Position numbers and translations under genes: made by a program. The notes beneath the pieces were generated by a model. That model made no database searches, had not been told where the DNA came from, and saw nothing but the letters and a program-made list of their open reading frames with translations. From Pseudomonas reactans (GTDB taxonomy: Bacteria; Pseudomonadota; Gammaproteobacteria; Pseudomonadales; Pseudomonadaceae), in assembly GCF_013385825.1 (NCBI RefSeq), contig NZ_JACAPG010000014.1:372001-436000 (forward strand): 64,000 nucleotides of DNA, written 5' to 3'. Each line of letters starts with the position of its first letter. The first letter of the stretch is position 1. This document shows, in pieces, positions 25,323-34,474 of this stretch.

Positions 25323-26732
25323 ATGGCTCGATCTTTCTTTGATGAAATGAATGACGCAAACGGCGTATGCCGTGCGCATTACCAGGATTTTTCCCGCTGG
25401 CTGGCGAATACGCCGCCGGAACTGCTGGCCCAGCGTCGCCGTGAAGCCGATTTGCTGTTCCACCGCGCCGGAATCACCTTCACCCTGTATGGCGACGAGC
25501 AAGACACCGAGCGCCTGATCCCCTTCGACATCATCCCCCGCAGCATCCCCGCCAGTGAGTGGAGCGTGATCGAACGCGGCTGTATTCAGCGCGTCAATGC
25601 GCTGAACATGTTCCTCGCCGACATCTACCACGACCAGCGCATCATCAAGGCCGGGATCATTCCGGCAGATCAGGTGCTGGGCAACGAGGGTTACCAGAAA
25701 GCCATGGTCGGCCTGGACCTGCACCGCGACATCTATTCGCACATTTCCGGCGTGGACTTGGTGCGCGACGGTGACGGCACCTACTACGTGCTGGAAGACA
25801 ACCTGCGCACCCCCAGCGGCGTGAGCTACATGCTCGAAGACCGCAAGATGATGATGCGCCTGTTCCCCGAGGTGTTCGCCAAGCAGCGCATCGCGCCGGT
25901 GGACCACTACCCCAACCTGCTACTCAAGACCCTGAAAAGTTCAAGCCGCCTGGACAACCCCAACGTGGTGGTACTGACGCCGGGCCGCTTCAACAGCGCG
26001 TTTTTCGAGCATGCGTTCCTGGCCCGTGAAATGGGCGTTGAGTTGGTGGAAGGCGCGGACCTGTTCGTGCAGGACCTCAAGGTGTTCATGCGCACCACCG
26101 ACGGCCCCAAGCCGGTAGATGTGATCTACCGGCGTATCGACGACGCTTTCCTCGACCCCAAGGCCTTCAACCCGGAGTCGATGCTCGGCGTTCCCGGCCT
26201 GGTCGCCGCCTATTGCGCCGGCAATGTGGTGCTGGCCAATGCCATCGGTACCGGCGTGGCCGACGACAAGTCGATCTACCCCTATGTGCCGGAAATGATC
26301 CGTTTCTACCTGGATGAAGAACCGGTGTTACAGAACGTACCGACTTTCCAGTGCCGCAAGCCGGATGAACTGTCCCACGTGCTGGCCAACCTGCCGGAAC
26401 TGGTGGTCAAGGAAACCCAGGGCTCCGGCGGCTACGGCATGCTGGTCGGTCCGGCCTCCAGCGCCGCCGAGATCGAGGATTTCCGCCAACGCATCAAGGC
26501 CAGGCCCCACGCCTACATCGCCCAGCCGACCCTGAGCCTGTCCACCTGCCCGACCTTTGTCGAAAACGGCATCGCCCCACGGCATATCGACCTGCGGCCC
26601 TTTGTGCTCTCAGGCAAGGAAACCCGCCTGGTGCCCGGTGGCCTCACCCGCGTGGCGCTGAAGGAAGGCTCGTTGATCGTCAACTCGTCGCAAGGCGGCG
26701 GAACCAAGGACACCTGGGTGGTGGAGGGCTGA
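25323..26732 (+). CDS. Circularly permuted ATP-grasp protein
   Basis: 469 residues of the circularly permuted ATP-grasp type 2 family (old names DUF404/DUF407). Recognisable blocks are the IPFDIIPRSIPASEWSVIERG segment, DGTYYVLEDNLRTPSGVSYM, DVIYRRIDDAFLDP and VVKETQGSGGYGMLVG, which carries the nucleotide-binding glycines. Members are predicted to form amide bonds on peptides, though few are characterised. It lies 2 bases before the alpha-E gene. AAGG precedes the ATG, and a sigma-54 promoter with an NtrC box lies upstream, implying expression under nitrogen limitation. Confidence 0.92.
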   Translation: MARSFFDEMNDANGVCRAHYQDFSRWLANTPPELLAQRRREADLLFHRAGITFTLYGDEQDTERLIPFDIIPRSIPASEWSVIERGCIQRVNALNMFLADIYHDQRIIKAGIIPADQVLGNEGYQKAMVGLDLHRDIYSHISGVDLVRDGDGTYYVLEDNLRTPSGVSYMLEDRKMMMRLFPEVFAKQRIAPVDHYPNLLLKTLKSSSRLDNPNVVVLTPGRFNSAFFEHAFLAREMGVELVEGADLFVQDLKVFMRTTDGPKPVDVIYRRIDDAFLDPKAFNPESMLGVPGLVAAYCAGNVVLANAIGTGVADDKSIYPYVPEMIRFYLDEEPVLQNVPTFQCRKPDELSHVLANLPELVVKETQGSGGYGMLVGPASSAAEIEDFRQRIKARPHAYIAQPTLSLSTCPTFVENGIAPRHIDLRPFVLSGKETRLVPGGLTRVALKEGSLIVNSSQGGGTKDTWVVEG

Positions 26733-26734
26733 GT

Positions 26735-27685
26735 ATGTTGAGTAGAACCGCCGCAGATTTGTACTGGATGTCCCGTTACCTGGAACGCGCCGAGAACCTG
26801 GCGCGCATGCTTGAAGTCAGTTATTCCCTGTCGTTGATGCCCCAGGCCGGGCGCAGTGATGGGCTGGATGAGCTGGCCATGTCGTTGCTCAGCAGTGGCA
26901 CCCTCGACAGCTACCTGGAACGTCATAAACAGCTGGACGCCGAGCGCATGCTGCACTTTTTTGCCCTCGACGAAGAGAACCCCGCCAGCATCTACAACTG
27001 CCTGCGTGCCGCCCGCGGCAATGCCCATGCGGTACGCGGGCGCATCACCGCCGACATGTGGGAAAACCTCAACGCCACCTGGCTCGAAATGCGCAGCATC
27101 GCTGCCGGCGGCTTGGCGCGGCATGGCATCAGCCACTTCTGTGATTGGGTCAAGCAGCGCTCGCACCTGTTCCGGGGAGCGACGTCGGGGACGATCATGC
27201 GCAATGACGCCTATCGGTTTATCCGCCTCGGCACCTTTGTCGAGCGCGCCGACAACACCCTGCGCTTGCTGGATGCGCGCTACGAAATGTTTGGCGAGGA
27301 GTCGGAAGAAGTCAGCGACTTGTCGGCACGCGGTTATTACCAGTGGAGCGCCCTGCTCCGCGCGTTGTCGTCGTTCGAGGCGTATACCGAGCTGTACCCC
27401 AACGCGCTGAATGCCCGCTCCGTGTCCGAGTTGCTGCTGCTGCGCAGTGATGTGCCGCGTTCGTTGCACGCCTGCATTGAGGAATTGAGCCATATCCTGG
27501 CCGACCTGCCCGGCAGTTATGGGCGTACGGCGCAGCGTCTGGCCGCTGAGTTTGAAGCGCGGCTGAGGTATACCGGGATCGATGAGATTCTTGAGGAGGG
27601 ATTGCACGCCCGTCTAACGGACTTTATCGACACCGTGCGCGAGTTGGCGCGGGCGATTCACAGCTCATACCTGGAGATGGTCTAA
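26735..27685 (+). CDS. Alpha-E domain protein, partner of the ATP-grasp protein
   Basis: 316 residues, almost all helical, of the alpha-E (old DUF403) family. The typical start is MLSRTAADLYWMSRYLERAE; FVERADNTLRLLD and the LYPNALNARSVSELLLL segment follow. These proteins nearly always sit next to a circularly permuted ATP-grasp gene and usually a transglutaminase-like gene; here no transglutaminase follows. Function is not known beyond the association. Confidence 0.91.
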   Translation: MLSRTAADLYWMSRYLERAENLARMLEVSYSLSLMPQAGRSDGLDELAMSLLSSGTLDSYLERHKQLDAERMLHFFALDEENPASIYNCLRAARGNAHAVRGRITADMWENLNATWLEMRSIAAGGLARHGISHFCDWVKQRSHLFRGATSGTIMRNDAYRFIRLGTFVERADNTLRLLDARYEMFGEESEEVSDLSARGYYQWSALLRALSSFEAYTELYPNALNARSVSELLLLRSDVPRSLHACIEELSHILADLPGSYGRTAQRLAAEFEARLRYTGIDEILEEGLHARLTDFIDTVRELARAIHSSYLEMV

Positions 27686-27742
27686 GTGCGTTTAGGTCAC
27701 TTATCTGTAATTTAGGGTGATTGACCCTGTTTGGATACCGCT

Positions 27743-27779
27743 CTTATGTTGGGCAGGTGAAATGCCTTCCCATCATAAG
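27743..27779. repeat. Imperfect inverted repeat before the NTF2-like gene
   Basis: Arms 27743-27757 (CTTATGTTGGGCAGG) and 27765-27779 (CCTTCCCATCATAAG) match at 13 of 15 positions around a 7-base loop, ending 14 bases before the ATG at 27794. It may be an operator or a 5' RNA hairpin. No T run follows, so it is not an obvious terminator for the alpha-E gene. Confidence 0.45.
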
Positions 27780-27793
27780 AACAGGTACAGAAC

Positions 27794-28222
27794 ATGTCCG
27801 AACTCACGCTCAACCCTGCGGCTGCACACACCCTGCAACGCTGGCACGCCATGTTGGCCAATCGTGACCTCAAGGCCCTGCCCGAACTGTTGGCGCCCGA
27901 CGCCGTCTTCCGCTCGCCTATGGCTCATACGCCCTACCCCGGCGCGCCTGTGGTGTCGATGATCCTCAATACGGTGATCAACGTCTTCGAAGACTTCACC
28001 TATCACCGTGAACTCGCCACCGGCGATGGGCTGAGTGTGGTGCTGGAATTCAGCGCGCGCGTGGGCGACAAGCAGCTCAAGGGCATCGACCTGATCCGCT
28101 TCAACGAACAAGGGCAGATCATCGAGTTTGAAGTGATGATCCGCCCGTTGAGCGGGCTGCAAGCCCTGGGTGAGGAAATGGGCCGCCGCCTGGCGCCTTA
28201 CCTGGCCAAGGCCAAAGGCTGA
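27794..28222 (+). CDS. NTF2/SnoaL-like small protein
   Basis: 142 residues with a cystatin-like NTF2/SnoaL fold: LQRWHAMLANRDLKALPELLAPDA at the N-terminus is longer than one helix, and IDLIRFNEQGQIIEFEVMIRP forms the last strands. Many such proteins are small isomerases or bind hydrophobic ligands; others are only binding domains. Its stop abuts the stop of the convergent msrA gene with no gap. Confidence 0.78.
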   Translation: MSELTLNPAAAHTLQRWHAMLANRDLKALPELLAPDAVFRSPMAHTPYPGAPVVSMILNTVINVFEDFTYHRELATGDGLSVVLEFSARVGDKQLKGIDLIRFNEQGQIIEFEVMIRPLSGLQALGEEMGRRLAPYLAKAKG

Positions 28223-28918
28223 TTACTGGTTTTTCACCAGCACCGGCTCGGCGCTGTATTGCTGTGGGAACAGCTTTTTCAGTTGCGCCACTTTTGGCAG
28301 GTCGTTGATCACGATGTAGGGGTAAGACGGGTTCTCGGTGAGGAAGTCCTGATGGTAGGACTCCGCCGGGAAGAACGCCTTACCCATTTCGATCTGGGTG
28401 ACGATGGGTTTGTCGAAGGATTTAGCGGCATCCAACTGGGCGATGTAGGCCTGGGCGACTTTTTGCTGCTCGGCATTCTGCGCGAAGATTGCAGATCGGT
28501 ATTGGGTGCCGGTGTCCGGCCCCTGGCGGTTGAGTTCGGTGGGGTTGTGGGCGACCGAGAAGTAGATCTGCAGCAGTTTGCCGTAGCTGACTTTACTCGG
28601 GTCGTAGGTGACGGACACGGACTCGGCGTGGCCGGTATCGCCTTCACTGACGGCCTCATATTGCGCGGTACTCGCCGCCCCACCGTCGTAGCCGGACACG
28701 GCGTTTTTTACCCCTTGCACGTGCTGGAATACCCCCTGTACACCCCAGAAGCAGCCGCCGGCGAACACGGCGGTTTGCAAGTTGCCTGAGGTTGCAGACA
28801 GGTCCAGGGCCGGTGGCGCGATGACGACGGCATCGTCGGAGGCGCCGAAGGAGAAGGCTGAGCTTTGGCCGACGAAGGCAGCGAAGGCCAGTGCGGGCAG
28901 GTATTTGAATACATTCAT
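28223..28918 (-). CDS. msrA: Exported peptide methionine-S-sulfoxide reductase
   Basis: 231 residues. A Sec-type signal covers about residues 1-22 (MNVFKYLPALAFAAFVGQSS then AFS), so the enzyme should act in the periplasm. The catalytic block FAGGCFWGVQGVF has the reactive cysteine; GYDGGAASTAQYEAV, the GHAESVSVTYDP segment and GTQYRSAIF follow the MsrA pattern. GGAG precedes the ATG at 28918. It is the last gene of the set msrB-dipZ-msrA, with dipZ ending 15 bases upstream, so its reducing power probably comes from DipZ. Confidence 0.92.
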   Translation of the reverse strand: MNVFKYLPALAFAAFVGQSSAFSFGASDDAVVIAPPALDLSATSGNLQTAVFAGGCFWGVQGVFQHVQGVKNAVSGYDGGAASTAQYEAVSEGDTGHAESVSVTYDPSKVSYGKLLQIYFSVAHNPTELNRQGPDTGTQYRSAIFAQNAEQQKVAQAYIAQLDAAKSFDKPIVTQIEMGKAFFPAESYHQDFLTENPSYPYIVINDLPKVAQLKKLFPQQYSAEPVLVKNQ

Positions 28919-28933
28919 GACAGGCACTCCGGG

Positions 28934-30652
28934 TTAACCAAAGGTGAAGGCATACGCCGACACGTTGGGGTCGAGGAATTCGATGGTGAAGGTGCGGTCT
29001 TGCACGGCGCCCGGCTGACGCACAAGCTGATACAAGCGCTGTTCGGTGACGGTGCCGCTGCCATCCGGGGCCACGTCGGTGCCATGGGCGTCGGCTGGGG
29101 CCTGGCCATCGATCGTGACTTTGAAGCGCACCGGTTTTCCATCGGCGCCAGGACCGAGCACCAGATGCAGGTCACGGGCATGGAAGCGGTAGGCGATGCG
29201 CCCGCCGGCCTGGTCGAGGGTGGCTTGCTGACCACCGACGTTCCATTGGCCTTCCAGGGTCCAGTTGTTCAGGGCCAGGGGGCCGGATTTGACGAAGTTT
29301 TCGGCGCGCTGGGCGCCCAGGTAGGTTTCCGGCGACTGCACTTCGTTCATGTCCGGCGCTTGCTGCACGCCCTTGGCGTCGGCTTCGATCAAACCACCTG
29401 CAACGTGCTGGGCACCAGCTTCACGCAGCAACTGCTGGATCACCCGCTCCGATTCGGCATAGTCGCCTTCGCCAAAATGGTGATAGCGGATCTGCCCCTT
29501 GGCATCGGCAAAGTAATGGGCCGGCCAGTACTGGTTGTTGAACGCGCGCCAGACCTTGTAGTTGTTGTCGATGGCCACTGGGTAGTTGATGCCCAAGTCC
29601 TTCATGGCCTTGGTCACGTTGTTCACGTCGCGTTCAAAGGCGAATTCCGGCGCATGCACGCCAATCACCACCAGGCCCTGGTCGCGGTACTTGTCGGCCC
29701 AGGCTTTCACGTACGGCAAGGTGCGCAGGCAGTTGATGCAGGAGTAGGTCCAGAAATCCACCAGCACCACCTTGCCCTTGAGTGCTTCGGCGCTGAGTGG
29801 CGGGCTGTTGAGCCATTGCACGGCGCCGTCCAGGGGCGGCAGCGCACCTTCGATAGGCAGGGTGTCGCTGTGGTTGGCGGCGGCCATCATTGCGCCCCCC
29901 GCCATCATCGCCCCACCCTTTTGTTCCGGTTTGGTGCTGAACCTGTCCACCAGGCGCTGTTCCAGGCCACCGGTGGACGCCGTCGACAGCCGCGACAGCA
30001 CGCCGGTGTCCAGGCCCAGCGCAATGGCGGCCACCCCGGCCAGCATCAACGCACCCAGGCCCCGGCGCAGCCATTCACCGGCGCCGAGGGACTTCTTCAT
30101 GAAACCGAAGACTTTACCGCCGACCAACAAGGCCAGCGCGAGGGAGGTCGCAGCCCCGGCGGCGTAAGCCAGCAAGAGCAAGGTAGTACCGATGCTGGCG
30201 CCCTGCAGTGCAGCGCCGGTGAGCACCAGTCCCAGGATCGGCCCGGCGCACGGTGCCCACAGCAACCCCGTGGCGACGCCGATCAGGAACGAGGCGCCCG
30301 GACGCGGCCTGACGTCGGCCCCGGCGGCTTGCGACAAGCGACTGCCGGCGGCCACCAACGGACGCGTCAGACGTTCCGACAGTTGCGGCAACAACAGCGT
30401 TAAGCCGAACAGCGCAACGCACAGCAACGCGAGCCAGCGACCGTATTGATTGACTTGCACCACCCAGCCGCCGCCCACCGCCGCGAGCGTTGCCACCAGG
30501 GCGAATGTCACCGCCATCCCCGCTAACAGCGGCAAGCCACTGCGCAAAAACGGCTGCCCGGTGCGAGCGAAGACAAAAGGCAGAACAGGCAGGATGCACG
30601 GGCTGACGATTGTCAGCACGCCGCCCAGGTACGCGAGAACCAGAAGCCACAT
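28934..30652 (-). CDS. dipZ: DipZ-like fusion: CcdA membrane domain, thioredoxin domain and C-terminal beta domain
   Basis: 572 residues. The first 235 or so are a CcdA-like domain with six hydrophobic helices and the two redox cysteines (TIVSPCILPVLPF and LLWAPCAGPILG). Then comes a thioredoxin-like domain (about 275-415) with the CxxC in VDFWTYSCINCLRTLPYVK, and a C-terminal DipZ beta-sandwich (about 430-572, THAT region ending VSAYAFTFG). It should pass electrons from the cytoplasm to a periplasmic thiol. Lying between msrB and msrA, it is probably the recycling enzyme for both exported reductases. AAGG precedes the ATG at 30652. Confidence 0.9.
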   Translation of the reverse strand: MWLLVLAYLGGVLTIVSPCILPVLPFVFARTGQPFLRSGLPLLAGMAVTFALVATLAAVGGGWVVQVNQYGRWLALLCVALFGLTLLLPQLSERLTRPLVAAGSRLSQAAGADVRPRPGASFLIGVATGLLWAPCAGPILGLVLTGAALQGASIGTTLLLLAYAAGAATSLALALLVGGKVFGFMKKSLGAGEWLRRGLGALMLAGVAAIALGLDTGVLSRLSTASTGGLEQRLVDRFSTKPEQKGGAMMAGGAMMAAANHSDTLPIEGALPPLDGAVQWLNSPPLSAEALKGKVVLVDFWTYSCINCLRTLPYVKAWADKYRDQGLVVIGVHAPEFAFERDVNNVTKAMKDLGINYPVAIDNNYKVWRAFNNQYWPAHYFADAKGQIRYHHFGEGDYAESERVIQQLLREAGAQHVAGGLIEADAKGVQQAPDMNEVQSPETYLGAQRAENFVKSGPLALNNWTLEGQWNVGGQQATLDQAGGRIAYRFHARDLHLVLGPGADGKPVRFKVTIDGQAPADAHGTDVAPDGSGTVTEQRLYQLVRQPGAVQDRTFTIEFLDPNVSAYAFTFG

Positions 30653-30684
30653 GGCAGGGAACCTTATAAGAGAAAGACATCGGC

Positions 30685-31185
30685 TTAAGCCGCCGTGAAC
30701 GTCATGGCGGCGCCGTTCATGCAGTAGCGCAGGCCGGTGGGTTGCGGGCCGTCATCGAACACGTGCCCTTGGTGACCGCCACAGCGACGGCAGTGGATTT
30801 CCTTGCGCACCACGCCGTAGGACGTGTCCCTGCGACTGGCAACGGCGTTATCCAGCGGCTGCCAGAAACTTGGCCAGCCGGTGTGGCTGTTGAATTTGGT
30901 GGTCGAGGAAAACAGCGGCAGTGCGCAGCCGGCACAGGCGAAGGTGCCAGTACGGTGTTCGTCGTTCAGCGCACTGGTGTAAGGGCGTTCGGTGCCCTCC
31001 TCGCGCAGGATTTCGTATTGCTCGGCAGTGAGCAGGCTGCGCCATTGCGCGTCGGTGTGGCTCACTTCGAAGGTTTCGGCCGCTTCGGCTTCGGTGACCA
31101 GGTCGAGCTGTTTGAGCAGGCCACCGGCCAGGACCGCGACCCCCAGGCCGCCACCGGCCAGGAGTAATTGTCGGCGTGAGTACAT
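30685..31185 (-). CDS. msrB: Tat-exported peptide methionine-R-sulfoxide reductase
   Basis: 166 residues with a twin-arginine signal (MYSRRQLLLAGGGLGVAVLA, about 1-30), unlike the Sec signal on MsrA. The MsrB fold shows zinc cysteines in FACAGC and CRRCGGHQGHVFDDG, the GWPSFWQPL segment and the catalytic cysteine in LRYCMNGAAM. GGAGG lies 8 bases before the ATG at 31185; the frame opens 10 codons earlier but without a signal. It is first of the set and divergent from the two-component system at 31327. Confidence 0.91.
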   Translation of the reverse strand: MYSRRQLLLAGGGLGVAVLAGGLLKQLDLVTEAEAAETFEVSHTDAQWRSLLTAEQYEILREEGTERPYTSALNDEHRTGTFACAGCALPLFSSTTKFNSHTGWPSFWQPLDNAVASRRDTSYGVVRKEIHCRRCGGHQGHVFDDGPQPTGLRYCMNGAAMTFTAA

Positions 31186-31326
31186 GGGGCATTCCTCCAT
31201 AAGCTTTGAACCCATGCTGAGCCCTGGCCGGTCGCGGAATCCTCACGCAGAGTTAAACAATTCGTGATAACTACACTGTTGCAAAACCCGCACAATGCGC
31301 GGACTACAAGCGAAGGTTTCTCTTAC

Positions 31327-32037
31327 ATGGATCAGCCAAAACGTGTCCTGGTGGTCGAGGACGACGCCCATATCGCCGACCTGATCTGCCTGCACCTGCG
31401 TGATGAACAATTCCAGGTGGTGCACAGCGCCGACGGCACCGAAGGCCTGCGTCTGCTGGAGCAAGGCGGCTGGGACGCGCTGATCCTCGACCTGATGCTG
31501 CCCGGCGTCGACGGCCTGGAGATCTGCCGCCGCGCCCGCGCCATGACGCGCTACACACCGATCATCATCACCAGCGCGCGCTCCAGCGAATTGCACCGCA
31601 TCCTCGGCCTGGAGCTGGGCGCAGATGACTACCTCGCCAAACCCTTTTCCATGCCGGAACTGGTTGCGCGGGTGAAGGCATTGTTACGCCGGGTCGACGC
31701 CATGGCGCGCAACCTGAAGATGGATGCTGGCAGCCTTGATCTCGGCCAATTGTTCATCAACCCGCTGACCCGTGACGCTACCCTGCAAGGCCAGCGCCTG
31801 GACCTCACGCCACGGGAATTCGACCTGCTGTACTTCTTCGCCCGCCAGCCGGGCAAGGTGTTCTCACGCATGGACCTGCTCAATGCGGTGTGGGGCTACA
31901 GCCATGAGGGTTATGAACATACGGTGAACACCCATATCAATCGCCTGCGCGCCAAGGTCGAAACCGACCCGGCCAACCCGGCGCGCATCCTCACGGTGTG
32001 GGGTCGCGGCTACAAGTTTGCCGAGAGCCCACCATGA
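31327..32037 (+). CDS. OmpR/PhoB-family response regulator
   Basis: 236 residues: receiver (1-120, acidic VEDDAHIADL, phospho-acceptor Asp in LILDLMLPGVDG, lysine in YLAKPFSMPE) and winged-helix DNA-binding domain (LDLTPREFDLLYFFARQPGK, then VNTHINRLRAKVE and VWGRGYKF). It overlaps the kinase gene by an ATGA and is divergent from msrB with 141 bases between the starts, so the msr set is a likely target. The trigger may be envelope oxidation. Confidence 0.92.
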   Translation: MDQPKRVLVVEDDAHIADLICLHLRDEQFQVVHSADGTEGLRLLEQGGWDALILDLMLPGVDGLEICRRARAMTRYTPIIITSARSSELHRILGLELGADDYLAKPFSMPELVARVKALLRRVDAMARNLKMDAGSLDLGQLFINPLTRDATLQGQRLDLTPREFDLLYFFARQPGKVFSRMDLLNAVWGYSHEGYEHTVNTHINRLRAKVETDPANPARILTVWGRGYKFAESPP

Positions 32038-33500
32038 AGCTGACACTGACCCAACGCCTGTCGGTGGTGTTCGCCGTGTTGTTGCTGATCTGCAGCGGCA
32101 CCTCGGCCTGGCTGCAAGTGCGTTCCAACCACATGCATGAACTGGAGGTGGTGCAAGGCCTGTCCCGCGACCTGGCGGCGCACATTGCCCGCGACACGCA
32201 GTTGATGGATGCCGATGGCCTCAAGCCCGACGCGGTGCGTAATCTGTTCAGCCAGTTGATGCTGGTCAACCCGAGTGTCGAGGTGTACTTGCTCGACATC
32301 GACGGCCGTGTGGTCGGCAACGCCGCGCCCAGCGGGCATTTGCTGCGCGAGCAGGTTGACCTCGCACCCGTGCGGCGTTTTCTTGCCGGGTTCATGCTGC
32401 CGATCCTCGGTGACGACCCGCGCAGCCTCGATGGGCGCAAGGTGTTCAGCGCGGCGCCCCTCATGGCCGGCGGCCAGCAGACCGGTTTCCTGTACGTGGT
32501 GCTGCTCGGTGAGGCTCATGACGCCTACGACGCCAAGGACGCCACCGGCATGGCGTTGAAGATCGCACTGTGGTCCATCGGCCTGGTCGCCCTGCTCTGC
32601 TTGATGGCCGGCCTGATTGCGTTCGCCTGGATCACCCGCCCGCTGCGCCAGTTGACCGATAAAGTCGGCCAATTCGACATCAATGGCGCACCCAAAGCGG
32701 CTGAACCCGCTGCGTCGGAACTCACCAGCGGCGATGAAATTGCCGTGCTCGACCATGCCTTCGTGCAAATGGAAAACCGCCTGGGCGAACAGTGGCGTGC
32801 CATCACCCATCAGGACCAGGAACGCCGGGAAATGGTCGCCAATATCTCCCACGACCTGCGCACGCCATTGGCCTCGCTGCATGGCTATCTGGAAACCCTG
32901 TCGCTCAAGGATGCCAGCCTCAGCCCCGAAGAACGCCGCCGTTACCTCGGCATTGCCCTGGACCAGAGCCGCAAGGTTGGCGGTCTGGCCCAGTCATTGC
33001 TGGAGCTGGTGCGTCTGGAACACGGTTTTGTCCAGCCGGTGATCGAAGGGTTTTCATTACCTGACTTGGTGCAGGACATCTTCCAGAAATTCGAACTGAC
33101 CGCCGAAGCACGCGGTATTACGCTCACCGCGACCTTGCCGCCGCAGGTGCCCAGGGTGCTGGCGGACCTGGGCCTGATCGAGCGAGTGCTGACCAACCTG
33201 CTGGATAACGCCCTACGCCATACACCGGTGAACGGCGAAATTGAGGTGACGTTGTCGCCGGAACCCAGCGCTGTCGCCGTCACGGTCAGCGACAGCGGCC
33301 CAGGCATCGACGCCGAGCTGCGCGAAGGCTTGTTCCTGCGCGCCTTCACCATCGGCGGCGCCCGTCGTGACGGCGGCCTGGGCCTGCGTATCGTGCACCG
33401 CATCCTGCAATTGCATGGGCGCAGCATTCGCCTGGTGGATCAGCCCGGTCGAGGGGCGACCTTTACGTTTTCCCTAGAAAGCCGAGCATCAGTGCGTTGA
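32034..33500 (+). CDS. Membrane sensor histidine kinase
   Basis: 488 residues. Two hydrophobic helices (about 7-27 and 180-201) bracket a periplasmic sensor of about 150 residues; then comes HAMP (TRPLRQLTDKVGQFD), HisKA with the phospho-acceptor in NISHDLRTPLASLHGYL, and HATPase (LTNLLDNALRHTP, SDSGPGID, GGLGLRIVH). The ATG overlaps the response regulator stop in ATGA. No cysteine pair stands out in the sensor, so its signal is unknown. Its 3' end overlaps the convergent hydrolase by 38 bases. Confidence 0.91.
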   Translation: MKLTLTQRLSVVFAVLLLICSGTSAWLQVRSNHMHELEVVQGLSRDLAAHIARDTQLMDADGLKPDAVRNLFSQLMLVNPSVEVYLLDIDGRVVGNAAPSGHLLREQVDLAPVRRFLAGFMLPILGDDPRSLDGRKVFSAAPLMAGGQQTGFLYVVLLGEAHDAYDAKDATGMALKIALWSIGLVALLCLMAGLIAFAWITRPLRQLTDKVGQFDINGAPKAAEPAASELTSGDEIAVLDHAFVQMENRLGEQWRAITHQDQERREMVANISHDLRTPLASLHGYLETLSLKDASLSPEERRRYLGIALDQSRKVGGLAQSLLELVRLEHGFVQPVIEGFSLPDLVQDIFQKFELTAEARGITLTATLPPQVPRVLADLGLIERVLTNLLDNALRHTPVNGEIEVTLSPEPSAVAVTVSDSGPGIDAELREGLFLRAFTIGGARRDGGLGLRIVHRILQLHGRSIRLVDQPGRGATFTFSLESRASVR

Positions 33501-34395
33501 CCTGTTGGGCTTGTTCGTTCTGGATCCAGTGACCACAGTTGGCCAGCACGTGCGGCTCAAGCTGCGGCACTGAATCCGGCATGCGCTTGAGCGTGTGGGC
33601 TTCGAAGACCCCGACCGGGTCGCGGTCGCCGATCAGGAACAGTGTGGGTTGCAGCACTTTCTGCCCAGCGAGGAACTCGGTGCGTAGCCAGTTGCGTTCG
33701 AAGTTGCGATACCAGTTCAGTGGGCCACGAAAACCGTGCTCGGCGAAGGTGTTCACATAAACGTCCAGATCCGCCTGGGAACACCATTGCGGCAATGCAC
33801 CGGGCGCTGGAACACCTTCAAGCAAGGTCGCGCTTGCCGGCTTCTGCTGTAGAAACACATCCTGGTCCTGCATGAATAAACGCAAGGTGCGCTCGATATC
33901 AGCCTCCAGCTCCTGTTCGGCAACGCCGGGTGCCTGGAAGTACAGGATGTAGTTGAAGCGCTCGGCGTACAGCTCGCGCATGATTTCGATCACCGGCCGA
34001 CGGGCGCGCCCAGCGAACGGCACGGACATCGTGATCAAGCGTGTGACACGCTCAGGCTCAAGCAAGGCCAGGTGCCAAGCCACCACGGCGCCCCAGTCAT
34101 GGCCGACCATCACCACCTGCGTATGGCCGAAATGGTCCATGGCCTGCTGGATATCGGCGCATAGCGTCAGCAGGTCATAGTCGGCAATTTCAGCCGGTGA
34201 ACTGCTGCCCCCGTAACCGCGCATTTGCGGGGCAAACACCCGATAACCCGCCGCCACAAGCGCGGGAATTTGCTCGCGCCACGAGTGCCAGCATTCCGGG
34301 AAACCGTGAAGCAGCCAGATCGGCGCACCCTGTTCGGGGCCCGCAACATGAACACTTAACTCAATACCGTTGACGCTGATGAGGTGCTGGCGCAT
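33463..34395 (-). CDS. Alpha/beta hydrolase, epoxide hydrolase-like
   Basis: 310 residues. The oxyanion strand is WLLHGFPECWHSWR; the nucleophile is Asp in VGHDWGAVVAWH, the feature of epoxide hydrolases and haloalkane dehalogenases, with MRGYGGSSSP nearby; the acid is in LIGDRDPVG and the histidine in NCGHWIQNEQ. The cap has the tyrosines usual for epoxide hydrolases (NYILYFQAPG). I prefer the ATG at 34395 (AAGG 8 bases upstream); the ATG at 34401 is two codons longer. No signal peptide. The substrate is unknown. Confidence 0.87.
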   Translation of the reverse strand: MRQHLISVNGIELSVHVAGPEQGAPIWLLHGFPECWHSWREQIPALVAAGYRVFAPQMRGYGGSSSPAEIADYDLLTLCADIQQAMDHFGHTQVVMVGHDWGAVVAWHLALLEPERVTRLITMSVPFAGRARRPVIEIMRELYAERFNYILYFQAPGVAEQELEADIERTLRLFMQDQDVFLQQKPASATLLEGVPAPGALPQWCSQADLDVYVNTFAEHGFRGPLNWYRNFERNWLRTEFLAGQKVLQPTLFLIGDRDPVGVFEAHTLKRMPDSVPQLEPHVLANCGHWIQNEQAQQVNALMLGFLGKT

Positions 34396-34474
34396 GGGCA
34401 TGGCCTTTTGAAGGTTTTTCCCAGCGTGGACCATGGCTGCTCAAGCCGCCAGCATCATTGACGACAGGAATGAC

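Noticed and set aside
28865..30403. Long + strand frame (about 512 codons) opposite dipZ
   Set aside because: Antisense shadow; dipZ has conserved cysteines and domain order, this frame has none.
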